Below are positions 33,746 through 42,519 of a stretch of 64,000 nucleotides of DNA, piece by piece. Under the pieces are notes generated by a model. The model saw nothing but the letters and a program-made list of their open reading frames with translations. It made no database searches and was not told the DNA's origin. Made by a program: the position numbers and the translations under genes. Every line of letters starts with the position of its first letter. Positions within the stretch are counted from its first letter, which is position 1. Source of the DNA: Mycolicibacterium aurum (lineage in GTDB: Bacteria; Actinomycetota; Actinomycetes; Mycobacteriales; Mycobacteriaceae); NCBI RefSeq assembly GCF_900637195.1, contig NZ_LR134356.1, positions 310,001 to 374,000 of the forward strand, read 5' to 3'.

Positions 33746-34513
33746 ATGGGCGAGCCGGTACGGATCAGGATCCTCGGCGTCGGCATGGGCCCGCAGCACG
33801 TCACCGGCGAGGTCGCTACCGCGCTGGGCACGGTCGACTACGTCATGGCGGCGGAGAAGTCCGCCGACGACCGTCTGCTCGCGGTGCGTCGCGCCATCGT
33901 CGAGGCTCACCCCGGCCCGCGCGGTCCGGCCGAACTGGTCGCACTGCCCGACCCGCAGCGTGACCGCTCGACCACGTTGACCACGGGAGGATACGAGGGG
34001 GCGGTGACCGATTGGCACGACGCCCGAGCGGCCCAGTACGCCGAAGTGCTCCGCACGCGGGGCGGGACGGCCGCGTTCCTGGTCTGGGGTGACCCGTCCC
34101 TGTACGACTCGACCATCCGCATCGTCGAGAAGGTGCGCGGTCTGGGTGTCGACCTCGAGTTCGACGTGCTGGCGGGGATCAGCGCGCCGCAACTGCTCGC
34201 CGCCCGGCACCGCATCGTCCTGCACGAGGTCGGACGGCCGGTGCACATCACCACCGGCCGCCGGTTGCAGGAGGCGGTCGCCGCCGGGTTGGACAACATC
34301 GTCGCGATGCTCAATCCCCCGCCGGACCGCCTCGACTTCACCGGTCTCGATGACTGGTCGATCTGGTGGGGTGCCAACCTCGGCGCCGACGGCGAGCGGC
34401 TGGTCACCGGTCGGCTGCGAGACGTGCTTCCCGACATCGCCGAGGCGCGGATCGCCGCCCACGAGCATGACGGCTGGGTCATGGATGCGTTCCTGCTCAG
34501 GAAGTCGCGATGA
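33746..34513 (+). CDS. cobF: Precorrin-6A synthase (deacetylating), CobF
   Basis: A 255-residue SAM-dependent methyltransferase of the aerobic cobalamin pathway; it methylates C1 of precorrin-5 with loss of acetate to give precorrin-6A. The tetrapyrrole methylase fold shows IRILGVGMGPQHVTGEV, AAFLVWGDPSLYDSTIRIVE and FDVLAGISAPQLLAARHRI. cobF is absent from the M. tuberculosis complex but present in other mycobacteria, so this supports a complete aerobic route here. Its stop overlaps the cobQ ATG. No cobalamin riboswitch fits in the 24-base gap upstream. Confidence 0.92.
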   Translation: MGEPVRIRILGVGMGPQHVTGEVATALGTVDYVMAAEKSADDRLLAVRRAIVEAHPGPRGPAELVALPDPQRDRSTTLTTGGYEGAVTDWHDARAAQYAEVLRTRGGTAAFLVWGDPSLYDSTIRIVEKVRGLGVDLEFDVLAGISAPQLLAARHRIVLHEVGRPVHITTGRRLQEAVAAGLDNIVAMLNPPPDRLDFTGLDDWSIWWGANLGADGERLVTGRLRDVLPDIAEARIAAHEHDGWVMDAFLLRKSR

Positions 34514-36000
34514 CGGGGCTGCTGGTCGCGGGAACGACGAGTGACGCGGGCAAGACCGCGGTCACCACCGGGCTGTGCCGGGCGTTGGCGCGCCGGGGAC
34601 TCAAGGTGGCGCCGTACAAGGCGCAGAACATGTCCAACAACTCGATGGTGTGCGCAGAGCCGGGGGATGAGTCCGGCGATGGCGGAGTGGAAATCGGCCG
34701 GGCCCAATGGGTTCAGGCCGTCGCCGCGCGCGTGACCCCGGAAGCGGCGATGAACCCGGTGCTGCTGAAGCCGGGCAGCGACCGCCGCAGCCATGTCGTG
34801 CTGATGGGCCGGCCGTGGGGGCACGTGTCGTCGTCCGACTGGCTGGAGGGACGACGGGCGCTGGCCGACGCCGCATATGCCGCGTTCGACGACCTGGCCG
34901 CCCGCTACGACATCGTTATCGCCGAAGGGGCGGGCAGCCCTACCGAGATCAATTTGCGGGCAGGCGATTACGTCAACATGGGACTGGCGCGCCATGCCGA
35001 TATGCCTGCGATCGTCGTCGGCGACATCGATCGCGGCGGCGTCTTCGCCGCGTTCTTCGGCACCGTCGCCCTGCTCTCGCCCGAGGACCAGCGGCTGATC
35101 GCCGGCTTCGTCGTGAACAAATTCCGCGGAGATCTCGACCTGTTGGCGCCCGGGCTCCGTGATCTCGAACGTGTCACCGGCAGGACGGTGTACGGAACGC
35201 TGCCGTGGCGGCCTGACGTCTGGCTGGACTCCGAGGACGCCCTCGACCTCCAGAGCCGCCGGTCCGCGCGGCGAGGCGCCCGACGGGTGGCCGTCGTGCG
35301 GTTGCCCCGCATCAGCAACTTCACCGACGTCGACGCGCTCGGCCTCGAACCCGACCTCGACCTCGTATTCGCCTCGCAGCCAAGCGCTCTGGCCGATGCG
35401 GATCTGGTGGTGCTGCCGGGAACCCGGTCGACGATCGCGGACCTGTCGTGGCTGCGCTCCCGCGGACTCGACCGTGCGGTCCTCGCCCACGCTGCCGCAG
35501 GCAAGCCGGTTCTCGGCATCTGCGGCGGCTTTCAGATGCTGGGGTCGGTCATCCGCGACCCGGAAGGCATCGAGGGGGACGACGCCGCCGAGGTCGAGGG
35601 ACTCGGTCTGCTCGACGTCGAGACGAATTTCGTTGCCGAAAAAGCACTTCGGCTTCCGCATGGACAGTGGCGGGGCGTGCCGGCGACAGGCTACGAGATC
35701 CACCACGGCCGCATCACGGTGGGCCGCGAGGTCGGGGAGTTCCCCGGGGGAGGCCACTGCGGGTCGGTGTGGGGCACGATGTGGCACGGCACCTTCGAAG
35801 GTGACGCGCTGCGGGCAGCCTTCCTACACGAGGCGCTCGGCCTCGACGCCTCGGGGGTCTCCTTCGCCGGGGCCCGGGAAGCGCGCATCGACCTGCTCGG
35901 CGATCTCGTCGAGCAGCATCTCGACGTCGACGCGCTCGTCGAACTAGCCAACCACGGCGCGCCGCAGCACCTTCCGTTCCTGCCTCCGGGGGCGCCGTGA
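34510..36000 (+). CDS. cobQ: Cobyric acid synthase, CobQ
   Basis: A 496-residue glutamine-dependent amidase that converts adenosylcobyrinic acid a,c-diamide to cobyric acid with four amidations. The ATP-binding N-terminal domain begins [20 protein letters not shown] and has [12 protein letters not shown]; the glutaminase domain has the nucleophile Cys338 (GICGGFQML) and His426 (GTMWHGTFE). SPTEINLR near 141 is also family-specific. It is coupled to cobF (ATGA) and to cobK (GTGA). Length is normal. Confidence 0.95.
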   Translation: MTGLLVAGTTSDAGKTAVTTGLCRALARRGLKVAPYKAQNMSNNSMVCAEPGDESGDGGVEIGRAQWVQAVAARVTPEAAMNPVLLKPGSDRRSHVVLMGRPWGHVSSSDWLEGRRALADAAYAAFDDLAARYDIVIAEGAGSPTEINLRAGDYVNMGLARHADMPAIVVGDIDRGGVFAAFFGTVALLSPEDQRLIAGFVVNKFRGDLDLLAPGLRDLERVTGRTVYGTLPWRPDVWLDSEDALDLQSRRSARRGARRVAVVRLPRISNFTDVDALGLEPDLDLVFASQPSALADADLVVLPGTRSTIADLSWLRSRGLDRAVLAHAAAGKPVLGICGGFQMLGSVIRDPEGIEGDDAAEVEGLGLLDVETNFVAEKALRLPHGQWRGVPATGYEIHHGRITVGREVGEFPGGGHCGSVWGTMWHGTFEGDALRAAFLHEALGLDASGVSFAGAREARIDLLGDLVEQHLDVDALVELANHGAPQHLPFLPPGAP

Positions 36001-36737
36001 TGCGGATCCTGCTGCTCGGCGGAACCTCCGAGGCGCGCGCGCTCGCCGAACTCCTCACCGTGGACGGCATCGACGTGACCACCTCGCTGGCCGGGCGCGT
36101 CGACCGTCCCCGGCTGCCGGTGGGGGAGGTCCGGGTGGGCGGCTTCGGTGGGGTCGACGGACTGCGCGCGGCTCTGGCCGGGTTCGACGCCGTAGTCGAC
36201 GCGACCCATCCCTTCGCGAAGAACATCTCGGCCAACGCCGCCGCCGCGTGCACCGACGTGCCGCTGCTGCGGCTGGAACGGCCCGGTTGGGCCGACCGCT
36301 CCACCGGTTCGTGGCACTGGGTGGACAGCCACGAGCAGGCGGCGGGCACCGCGCGCCTCCTCGGTGAGCGACCGTTCGTGACCGTCGGCCGACAGGAACT
36401 GGACCGCTTCATCCCGGACCTGCGCGACCGTGCTGTGCTGGCGCGCGTCGTACAGGCCCCGGAGGTGCAGATGCCCGCCACCTGGCAGCTGGTGATGGAC
36501 CGCGGCCCCTACACGCTGGACGGGGAGCTGGACCTGATGGCGGGGCATCGCACGGACGTGCTCATCACCAAGGACTCCGGCGGCCCGTACACGTGGCCGA
36601 AGATGGACGCCGCCGGGAAGCTCGGCGTGCCGGTGGTCGTCGTGGCGCGCCCGCCCCGGGAGCCCGGGGTGCCGACCGTGCACGCCGTGCCCGAGGCCGC
36701 GGCCTGGGTGCGATTACTACGTGGGGGTTCCCGGTGA
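35997..36737 (+). CDS. cobK: Precorrin-6A reductase, CobK
   Basis: A 246-residue NADPH-dependent reductase that converts precorrin-6A to dihydro-precorrin-6. It starts [20 protein letters not shown] and carries [20 protein letters not shown] near residue 66, [12 protein letters not shown] and the C-terminal [17 protein letters not shown], all typical of CobK/CbiJ. The GTG at 35997 overlaps the cobQ stop, with an ATG as second codon. It is coupled at its end to cobU. Confidence 0.94.
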   Translation: MMRILLLGGTSEARALAELLTVDGIDVTTSLAGRVDRPRLPVGEVRVGGFGGVDGLRAALAGFDAVVDATHPFAKNISANAAAACTDVPLLRLERPGWADRSTGSWHWVDSHEQAAGTARLLGERPFVTVGRQELDRFIPDLRDRAVLARVVQAPEVQMPATWQLVMDRGPYTLDGELDLMAGHRTDVLITKDSGGPYTWPKMDAAGKLGVPVVVVARPPREPGVPTVHAVPEAAAWVRLLRGGSR

Positions 36738-37255
36738 GGGTCCTGGTCACCGGCGGCGTGCGCTCCGGAAAGTCCCGTCACGCCGAGGGACTGCTCGTCG
36801 ACGCGGAGCACGTCACCTACATCGCGCCGGGCCGCCCCGCCGACGGCAGCGATCCCGACTGGGACGCACGCGTCGCTCTGCACCGCGGGCGCCGTCCGGC
36901 GCACTGGCGCACCGTCGAGACCACGGATGTGGCCGGCGCCGTCCGCGAGGCCGACGGCACCGTCCTCGTCGATTGCCTCGGCACCTGGCTGGTCGCGGTG
37001 CTGGACGACGGCCTGTGGGACGCCACCTCCCGAGCCGCCCACGATGCCGTCGATGCCCGGGTCACGGAGCTGTGTGATGCGCTTGCCGCACAACAGGAGT
37101 CGATCGTGGTGACCAACGAGGTCGGGCTGGGCGTGGTGCCCTCGCACCGCTCCGGAATGCTGTTCCGCGATCTGCTCGGCATGGTGAATCAGCGGGTCGC
37201 GGTGGTGTGCGACGAAGTGCACCTGGTGATCGCAGGCCGGGTTCTGAGGATCTGA
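36734..37255 (+). CDS. cobU: Adenosylcobinamide kinase / guanylyltransferase, CobU (CobP)
   Basis: A 173-residue bifunctional enzyme that phosphorylates adenosylcobinamide and then transfers GMP to it. The P-loop GGVRSGKS is at residues 7-14; [14 protein letters not shown] and [20 protein letters not shown] are the family signatures. The GTG at 36734 overlaps the cobK stop (GTGA). A longer frame to 36593 is rejected because it would overlap cobK by 145 bases. nei follows 10 bases later. Confidence 0.93.
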   Translation: MRVLVTGGVRSGKSRHAEGLLVDAEHVTYIAPGRPADGSDPDWDARVALHRGRRPAHWRTVETTDVAGAVREADGTVLVDCLGTWLVAVLDDGLWDATSRAAHDAVDARVTELCDALAAQQESIVVTNEVGLGVVPSHRSGMLFRDLLGMVNQRVAVVCDEVHLVIAGRVLRI

Positions 37256-37265
37256 CGGGAACGAC

Positions 37266-38063
37266 GTGCCTGAGGGGGACTCGGTTTTCGCGTTGGCGCG
37301 CCGGCTCGACGGTGCGCTGCGTGATCGCGTGCTGACCCACGGCCAGGTGCGGGTCGCCGCGCACGCAGGCGATGATCTGTCCGGGCGGACGGTGCTGGCG
37401 CACGGCACGCACGGCAAGCACCTGCTCACCAGGCTGTCCGGCGGTGTCACGCTGCACACCCACCTGCGCATGTCCGGCTCGTGGACCATCTCGTCGAGCG
37501 GGCGCTGGTTGCCGCGCGCGGTCATGCCCGATGTGCGGGTGGTGCTGCGCACCGACGGTCCCGCGGCCTACGGTGTGCGGCTCCCCGTGGTCGAACTCCT
37601 GCGTACCCGCGACGAGGTGGACGTCGTCGGCCACCTCGGCCCTGACCCCCTGCGCGAGGACTGGGATCTGGACGAGGCGGTCCGGCGCGTGGGACAGGAT
37701 CGGGATCGGCCGCTGGTGGCGGCGCTGCTCGATCAGCGCTGCGTGGCAGGATTCGGCAACCTGTGGGCCAACGAACTCTGCTTCCTGCGCGGCCACAACC
37801 CGTGGACGCCGGTGGGTGCGGTGGACACGCGTCGACTGCTGGAACTCGGGGCGAGGGCGCTGCGCCACTCGGCGACAGTGCCGGGTGCGATGCAGGTGAC
37901 GACGGGGAACCGGAGGAAAGGCGAGACACACTGGGTCGCAGGGCGGGCGAGTCGGCCGTGCCTGCGCTGTGGCACAACGATTCTGGTGCGTGCCGAGGTC
38001 GCCAACGACCCGGAGCGACGCCGCACGTGGTGGTGTCCCAGCTGCCAGCCGGGTCCGGGGTAG
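37266..38063 (+). CDS. nei: Endonuclease VIII-type DNA glycosylase (Fpg/Nei family)
   Basis: A 265-residue DNA repair glycosylase/AP lyase. The mature N-terminus PEGDS gives catalytic Pro2 and Glu3; Lys51 lies in HGTHGKHLL; QRCVAGFGNLWANELCFL is the helix-two-turn-helix; and the C-terminal zinc finger is CLRCGTT ... WWCPSCQ. These point to Nei (oxidised pyrimidines) rather than Fpg, because the PEGDSV and GNLWANE patterns follow mycobacterial Nei. It follows cobU by 10 bases and may be co-transcribed. It converges with a small gene with one base between the two stops. Confidence 0.92.
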   Translation: MPEGDSVFALARRLDGALRDRVLTHGQVRVAAHAGDDLSGRTVLAHGTHGKHLLTRLSGGVTLHTHLRMSGSWTISSSGRWLPRAVMPDVRVVLRTDGPAAYGVRLPVVELLRTRDEVDVVGHLGPDPLREDWDLDEAVRRVGQDRDRPLVAALLDQRCVAGFGNLWANELCFLRGHNPWTPVGAVDTRRLLELGARALRHSATVPGAMQVTTGNRRKGETHWVAGRASRPCLRCGTTILVRAEVANDPERRRTWWCPSCQPGPG

Positions 38064-38064
38064 G

Positions 38065-38361
38065 TCAGGTCGCCGGCACCGGCACGTCGGCCTCCCACCG
38101 TTGGCGTCGCTGCGTGTCGGTCTGCTCCCACCAGGGCGGCGTCCCGCGTTCACCCAAGGCGACCTTGGCCGCGTTGACGCCCGCGCGTGCGGCCTTCTCG
38201 CCGTCGGTGCCGCGGGTCCGTCGCACTTCGCGCCGCCAGGCCATCAGGATGTGGGTGAGTTCGGCCCGGCGCTCCTCGGGGATGGCCGGGTCCGTCGCGC
38301 GCCATCGGCGGCCGTCGATCACGACGTAGTGTCCGTCGTCCGTCTTCGGTGGGTCGCTCAC
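38065..38361 (-). CDS. Small actinobacterial protein of unknown function coupled to bluB
   Basis: A 98-residue hydrophilic protein. HYVVIDGRRWRATDPAIPEE and AAKVALGERGTPPWWEQTD recur in a family widespread in actinobacteria; databases sometimes label it 'biopolymer transporter Tol', but no membrane segment or TolB repeat is visible here. The GTG at 38361 overlaps the bluB stop (GTGA). Coupling to bluB and cobM in this genome might hint at a role near cobalamin, though the family is broader. Confidence 0.75.
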   Translation of the reverse strand: MSDPPKTDDGHYVVIDGRRWRATDPAIPEERRAELTHILMAWRREVRRTRGTDGEKAARAGVNAAKVALGERGTPPWWEQTDTQRRQRWEADVPVPAT

Positions 38362-38990
38362 GTCGGGCGCGCCCGGTAGCGCTCCTCGTGTAGCACGGTC
38401 TCCAGGGAGGAGCGTGCGCGCCAGCCGAAGCGCTCCAGGTCGGGGACGTCGGGAAGCTCGGTGACGGCGCCGACGCACAGCCACGCGACGGGCCGCACGT
38501 GGTCAGGCATACCGACCAGCGAGCGCAGGAAGTCCTCGCGGTAGAAGGACACCCAGCCGACGCCCAGTCCTTCGACAGTCGCTGCGAGCCAGAGATTCTG
38601 GATGGCGCAGACCACCGAGTACAGCCCGGCGTCTCCGATGGCGTGCCTGCCGAGCACCTGGGGACCGCCGCGGGTCGGGTCGTAGCCCACGACGATGCCC
38701 AGCCCCGACTCACAGATCCCCTCGATCTTGATAGTCGCGAATGTCTCAGCCCGCTCGCCGGAGAGATCCTTCGCGAACTCCGCACGCTCGCCCGAGACGT
38801 GGTCCCGGAAAGTCCGCAGCGTCTCCGGTGAGCGCACCAGCACGAAGTCCCACGGCTGTGACATGCCGACCGACGGAGCAGCGTGCGCCGCGAGCAGCAC
38901 ACGCTGCAGCACGTCGTCACGAACCGGCGCGCCGGTGAACTCGCGGCGGGTGTCGCGGCGGCGGCCGATGACGTCGTAGAGGGTGTTCAC
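38358..38990 (-). CDS. bluB: 5,6-Dimethylbenzimidazole synthase, BluB
   Basis: A 210-residue flavin-destructase of the nitroreductase fold that makes the lower ligand of vitamin B12 from reduced FMN and oxygen. YDVIGRRRDTRREFTGAPV and LLAAHAAPSVGMSQPWDFVL are the typical N-terminal motifs; VGWVSFYREDFLRSLVGMP is near residue 150. The GTG at 38990 overlaps the cobM stop. A longer frame to 39455 lies within cobM and is rejected. Its presence means the cell can make its own lower ligand. Confidence 0.92.
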   Translation of the reverse strand: MNTLYDVIGRRRDTRREFTGAPVRDDVLQRVLLAAHAAPSVGMSQPWDFVLVRSPETLRTFRDHVSGERAEFAKDLSGERAETFATIKIEGICESGLGIVVGYDPTRGGPQVLGRHAIGDAGLYSVVCAIQNLWLAATVEGLGVGWVSFYREDFLRSLVGMPDHVRPVAWLCVGAVTELPDVPDLERFGWRARSSLETVLHEERYRARPT

Positions 38991-39769
38991 TGCAGGCCCT
39001 CCCTCCGGCCGGCCGACCGGTCCCGGGCCGGGTCGTAGAGGTGGCTCTCCCCGGCGTGCGGGTCGGGCCGGTCCGCCAAGGCCCGACCGACCAGGATCAC
39101 GGCCGCCTGGCGCAGGCCGGCCGCGTCGACCGCGTCGGCGATGTCGGCGATCGTGCCGCGCAGCACCAGCTCCTGGGGCTGCGACGCCCGGTACACCACC
39201 ACCACGGGACAGTCGGTTCCGTAGTCGTCCTCGATCTCTGCCATCAGATCGCGGATCCGCGTGATGGCCAGGTGCAGTACCAACGTCGCCTGCGTGGCCG
39301 CAAACGCCTTGAGCGACTCCGCTTCCGGCATCTGCGTGGATTGCTTCTGCGTACGCGTGAGCACCACGGACTGGGCGACGAGCGGGACCGTCAGCTCGCG
39401 GCCCACCCGGGCCGCCGCAGCGGCGTAGGCGGGGACGCCGGGCGTCACCGCCCACGGCACGCCGGCGGCGTCGAGTCGGCGTGTCTGCTCGGAGACCGCC
39501 GAGTACACCGACGGGTCGCCGGACACCAGCCGCACGACGTTGCGTCCTGCACGGTGGCCGTCGACCAGACGGGACATGATCGCGTCGAGGTCGAGGTCAC
39601 CGGTGTCGACGAGTTCGGCTTCGGGTGAGCACCCCGCAAGCACGCCCGGGTCGAGGTAACTGCCCGGGTACAGGACGAGGTCGGCCTCGCCGAGCATGCG
39701 CGTGGCGCGCACGGTCAGCAGATCCGCGGCCCCCGGTCCCGCGCCGACGAACTGGACGGGCACTGTCAC
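38987..39769 (-). CDS. cobM: Precorrin-4 C11-methyltransferase, CobM
   Basis: A 260-residue SAM-dependent methyltransferase of the aerobic cobalamin pathway. The fold starts VQFVGAGPGAADLLTVRATR; GDPSVYSAVSEQTRRLD near 84 and VVVYRASQPQELVLRGTI near 190 are standard. GTG 39769 is preferred since it overlaps the SDR stop exactly (GTGA); GTG 39772 would give one extra residue. bluB is coupled downstream. Together with the oppositely oriented cobF-cobQ-cobK-cobU run, most but not all of the pathway genes are elsewhere. Confidence 0.93.
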   Translation of the reverse strand: MTVPVQFVGAGPGAADLLTVRATRMLGEADLVLYPGSYLDPGVLAGCSPEAELVDTGDLDLDAIMSRLVDGHRAGRNVVRLVSGDPSVYSAVSEQTRRLDAAGVPWAVTPGVPAYAAAAARVGRELTVPLVAQSVVLTRTQKQSTQMPEAESLKAFAATQATLVLHLAITRIRDLMAEIEDDYGTDCPVVVVYRASQPQELVLRGTIADIADAVDAAGLRQAAVILVGRALADRPDPHAGESHLYDPARDRSAGRREGLQ

Positions 39770-40461
39770 CACGGCAGGACGCCGTGGCGGTCCCAGAAGG
39801 TGCCCGTGGGCCCGTCAGCGCCGATGGTGGCCAGGCGGACGATCGCGTCGGTGCCCTCGGTGACGGTCTGATGGCCGCTGTTGCCGTTGATGTCGGTGGC
39901 GGTGTAACCGGGGTCGACCACGTTGATCTTGATGTCGGACAACGCCTTCGAGTACTGCAGGGTCAACATTCCGACCGCCGCTTTGGACGATCCGTACACC
40001 ACGGTGGCAAAACCCGACTCGAAGCGATCCGGGTTGGTCACCACCCCGAAGGACCCCAGCCCGCTGCTGACGTTGACGATGACGGGCGATAGTGCGGCGC
40101 GCAGCAGCGGTAGGAAGGCGTGCGTCGTGCGAACGATGCCGTAGACGTTGACGTCATAGACCTCCTGCATGGCGGAGGCGGTCACGTCCTCGGGTGCGAG
40201 CAACGCATCGGAGATCCCCGCGTTGTTGATGAGGACGTCGAGGTGACCTTCACGCTCGGTGAGTTCGGCCGCTGCGGCCGTCACCGACGCGTCATCGCTG
40301 ACGTCGAGCTGCACGAACCGGGCACCGAGCTCCTCCGCGGCCTGCTTCCCGCGTTCGAGATCCCGTGCGCCGATGTAGACGGTGTGCCCCAGCTCGATGA
40401 GGCGGCGCGCCGACTCGTAGCCGAGGCCCTTGTTGCCGCCTGTGATCAACGTGAGTGTCAT
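39766..40461 (-). CDS. Short-chain dehydrogenase/reductase
   Basis: A 231-residue classical SDR. LITGGNKGLGYESARRL is the cofactor loop, INNAGIS near 87, VNVSSGLG holds the catalytic Ser and VYGSSKAAV the Tyr-Lys pair. R of GARDLERG suggests NADP. The enzyme is coupled to cobM by a GTGA overlap, yet no cobalamin step is known to use this type; the substrate is unknown. Start is ATG 40461. Confidence 0.85.
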   Translation of the reverse strand: MTLTLITGGNKGLGYESARRLIELGHTVYIGARDLERGKQAAEELGARFVQLDVSDDASVTAAAAELTEREGHLDVLINNAGISDALLAPEDVTASAMQEVYDVNVYGIVRTTHAFLPLLRAALSPVIVNVSSGLGSFGVVTNPDRFESGFATVVYGSSKAAVGMLTLQYSKALSDIKINVVDPGYTATDINGNSGHQTVTEGTDAIVRLATIGADGPTGTFWDRHGVLPW

Positions 40462-40507
40462 AGATGTTCACCCTAGGCGCGTCGGCCTCAGGCGAACGCT
40501 GAAGGGC

Positions 40508-41749
40508 CTAGGCGTTGGTGAGCGCGGGTGGCTGCGCGGCCGACGGATCCGGGTTCGCGAGCGGCAGCCCCATGAAGCGGCGCGCGTTGTCGCCCATGAA
40601 GTCGTACGTGCGGCGAACGTCCATGCCCTCGGCGTACTTCCAGAACCCCTTCGGCTCGGCGAGACCCTCTGGATGCGGGTAGTCCGAACCGAACATGACC
40701 TTGTCCCAGCCGACGGTGGCAACGACGTCGGAGACACAGCCTTCCCAGAAGGGGCTGACCCAGATGTTGCGGCGGAAGACGTCGAGGGGATGCTCGGGGA
40801 AGTTCTGCGGCATCTTCTTGGCAAGTTCTCCGAAGTCGTTGAACAGCGGGAAGATCCACGAGCTGCCATTCTCGACGCTGGCGATGCGCAGCGCCGGGAA
40901 CCGGGTCAAGGTGCCGTGGCAGATCAGGCTGGTGATCATGTCGGCGATCTCGCGGTGCCCCAACACCATCCAGCGGAACGCGCTCATCGCCATGAAGTTC
41001 TGGGTGTGCGGCGGCTCCCACGTGCCGACGTAGTCGTCGAGCGGGGGGTAGCTGGCGTGCAACACGATCGGCAGTCCCGCGGCCTGCACGTCGCGCCAGA
41101 ACGGGTCGAACTCGGGCAGTGCCGGTGAGCGCCAGCCGCGGAGTCCGTTGACCGGTCCGGGCTTGATCAAAGCCACCTTGGCGCCGTGGGTGAGGAGGTA
41201 CTCCAGTTCGCGTTGCGCCGCGTCGACCTCGGACAGGTTGATGATCGGGGTGGAGAAGACCCTGCCCTGAAAGTCGAAGCTCCAGTGCTCCAGCATCCAC
41301 TGGTTCAAGGCATGGATAACGGCCAGCGTGAGCTCGGGATCGTCCGCGGTGGCGTGCTCGATCAGACTGGCCAGGGTCGGGTAGTTGAGCGCCTCGCGGA
41401 CTCCCTGCCGGTCCAGTTCGGCCACTCGGTCTGCGGGATTGCGGGTGGCCGCCGGCGCCTCGATCGGCTTGCCCTGCATCTCCCGCAGCGTCAGGCCCTC
41501 GGTGTTCTCGCCGGCGAAGAACTTCTCGTGTGCGCCCGGCGCGGCGACCCGTTCGAACGTGGGGTTCGGGATGAAGTCGGACACCCGGTTGTTGATGACG
41601 ATCCGCGTCTGCCGCCCGAACTGCCCGAACTGCACAGCCCGCGAGTACCGCTCCGGCAGGTACTTCGTCAGCGCGTCCGGCGTCTCGTACATGTGCTGGT
41701 CGGCGTCGAAGATGGGCGCATCCCGAAACTGCTCGGCGACTTGGGTCAT
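40508..41749 (-). CDS. Amidohydrolase (ACMSD-like, amidohydrolase_2 family)
   Basis: A 413-residue metal-dependent hydrolase. The metal motif DADQH follows FRDAPIF near residue 15; further likely ligands are in IVLHASYP, ICHGTL and GSDYPHPEG, the last holding the catalytic Asp. The family includes decarboxylases and hydrolases of cyclic acids; substrate unknown. Start is ATG 41749, preceded by GGAGG-like sequence (TGGAGGTACC). A palindromic operator lies just upstream. A TetR gene precedes it on the same strand. Confidence 0.85.
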   Translation of the reverse strand: MTQVAEQFRDAPIFDADQHMYETPDALTKYLPERYSRAVQFGQFGRQTRIVINNRVSDFIPNPTFERVAAPGAHEKFFAGENTEGLTLREMQGKPIEAPAATRNPADRVAELDRQGVREALNYPTLASLIEHATADDPELTLAVIHALNQWMLEHWSFDFQGRVFSTPIINLSEVDAAQRELEYLLTHGAKVALIKPGPVNGLRGWRSPALPEFDPFWRDVQAAGLPIVLHASYPPLDDYVGTWEPPHTQNFMAMSAFRWMVLGHREIADMITSLICHGTLTRFPALRIASVENGSSWIFPLFNDFGELAKKMPQNFPEHPLDVFRRNIWVSPFWEGCVSDVVATVGWDKVMFGSDYPHPEGLAEPKGFWKYAEGMDVRRTYDFMGDNARRFMGLPLANPDPSAAQPPALTNA

Positions 41750-41776
41750 TGGTACCTCCAGGGGCTCCTGGAAGAT

Positions 41777-41799
41777 CTTACTGTAATGGCAACGGTAAG
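41777..41799. promoter_or_regulatory. Inverted repeat in the amidohydrolase promoter region
   Basis: CTTACTGT and ACGGTAAG, seven bases apart, match as an inverted repeat with one mismatch. It lies 27 bases before the amidohydrolase start and 98 bases after the TetR stop. It has the size of a TetR-type operator and may bind the product of 41898-42476. Confidence 0.45.
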
Positions 41800-41897
41800 T
41801 GGCCGGGTGTGCCGGGACGTCGAGTGTGCGCTGCGATACGCCCGGCCCGGGGTGTCCCGGATGACTCCGCACGCTCGCGGGCCGACGGGCCGAGTGT

Positions 41898-42476
41898 CTA
41901 CTGCGGAAGCCCCTTGTCGAGGACGTCGAGCGCGTGCAGGAAGGACTCGCCCGACATCGGTGCGTCGTCGGTGACGGACATGAACACCCCGATGATCGCT
42001 CCGGCGGTGACCCGGCTCTGGTCGTCGTCCTCGGGGCGCCCGAGTCGTTGGGCCATCGCGGCGGTCAGCAGTCGGATGGCTTTGACGTGCTCGTTCCACA
42101 GGGCGCCCTTGGCTTCGGGGAGAGAGTAGAGAAGCCGCTGGCGGGCGATCAGGTAGTCGTACTCGGGTCCTGCCATCGCGGTGAACACCGTGGCGGCGGC
42201 ATGCCGGTACGCCGCCACCGGTGACAGGTCCGCAGGTGCGACGAGGAACGCCTCGATGATCGGGCTGAGCAGGTCGTCGTTGAACAGCACCGATTCCTTG
42301 GTGGGGAAATACCGGAAGAACGTCCTCGCCGAGACGTCGGCGGCCTCGGCGATCTGGTCGACGGTGGTCTGCGCGTAGCCGTTGAGCTCGAACAATCGGA
42401 AAGCCTCGCGGCGCACCGTTTCGCGGGTGCGGGTCTTCTTACGCTCCCGCAACCCCGGTTCCTCGCTGGCGTCCAT
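41898..42476 (-). CDS. TetR-family transcriptional regulator
   Basis: A 192-residue TetR protein. The DNA-binding part reads RREAFRLFELNGYAQTTVDQ and IAEAADVSARTFFRYFPTKE, a textbook TetR helix-turn-helix at about residues 22-62. The ligand domain, with RQRLLYSLPEAKGALWNEHV, resembles regulators of lipid or xenobiotic genes. ATG 42476 starts it; a longer frame is rejected as it runs into the next gene. It lies between the amidohydrolase and the wax ester synthase genes, all on the minus strand. Confidence 0.88.
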   Translation of the reverse strand: MDASEEPGLRERKKTRTRETVRREAFRLFELNGYAQTTVDQIAEAADVSARTFFRYFPTKESVLFNDDLLSPIIEAFLVAPADLSPVAAYRHAAATVFTAMAGPEYDYLIARQRLLYSLPEAKGALWNEHVKAIRLLTAAMAQRLGRPEDDDQSRVTAGAIIGVFMSVTDDAPMSGESFLHALDVLDKGLPQ

Positions 42477-42519
42477 CCTGTGATTGTCGCAGCAGCGCGG
42501 TCCGCCACCGCGGGTCGAC

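Noticed and set aside
33907..35787. A 626-codon minus-strand open frame over cobF and cobQ
   Set aside because: It lies antisense to clear cob genes and carries no recognisable motif.
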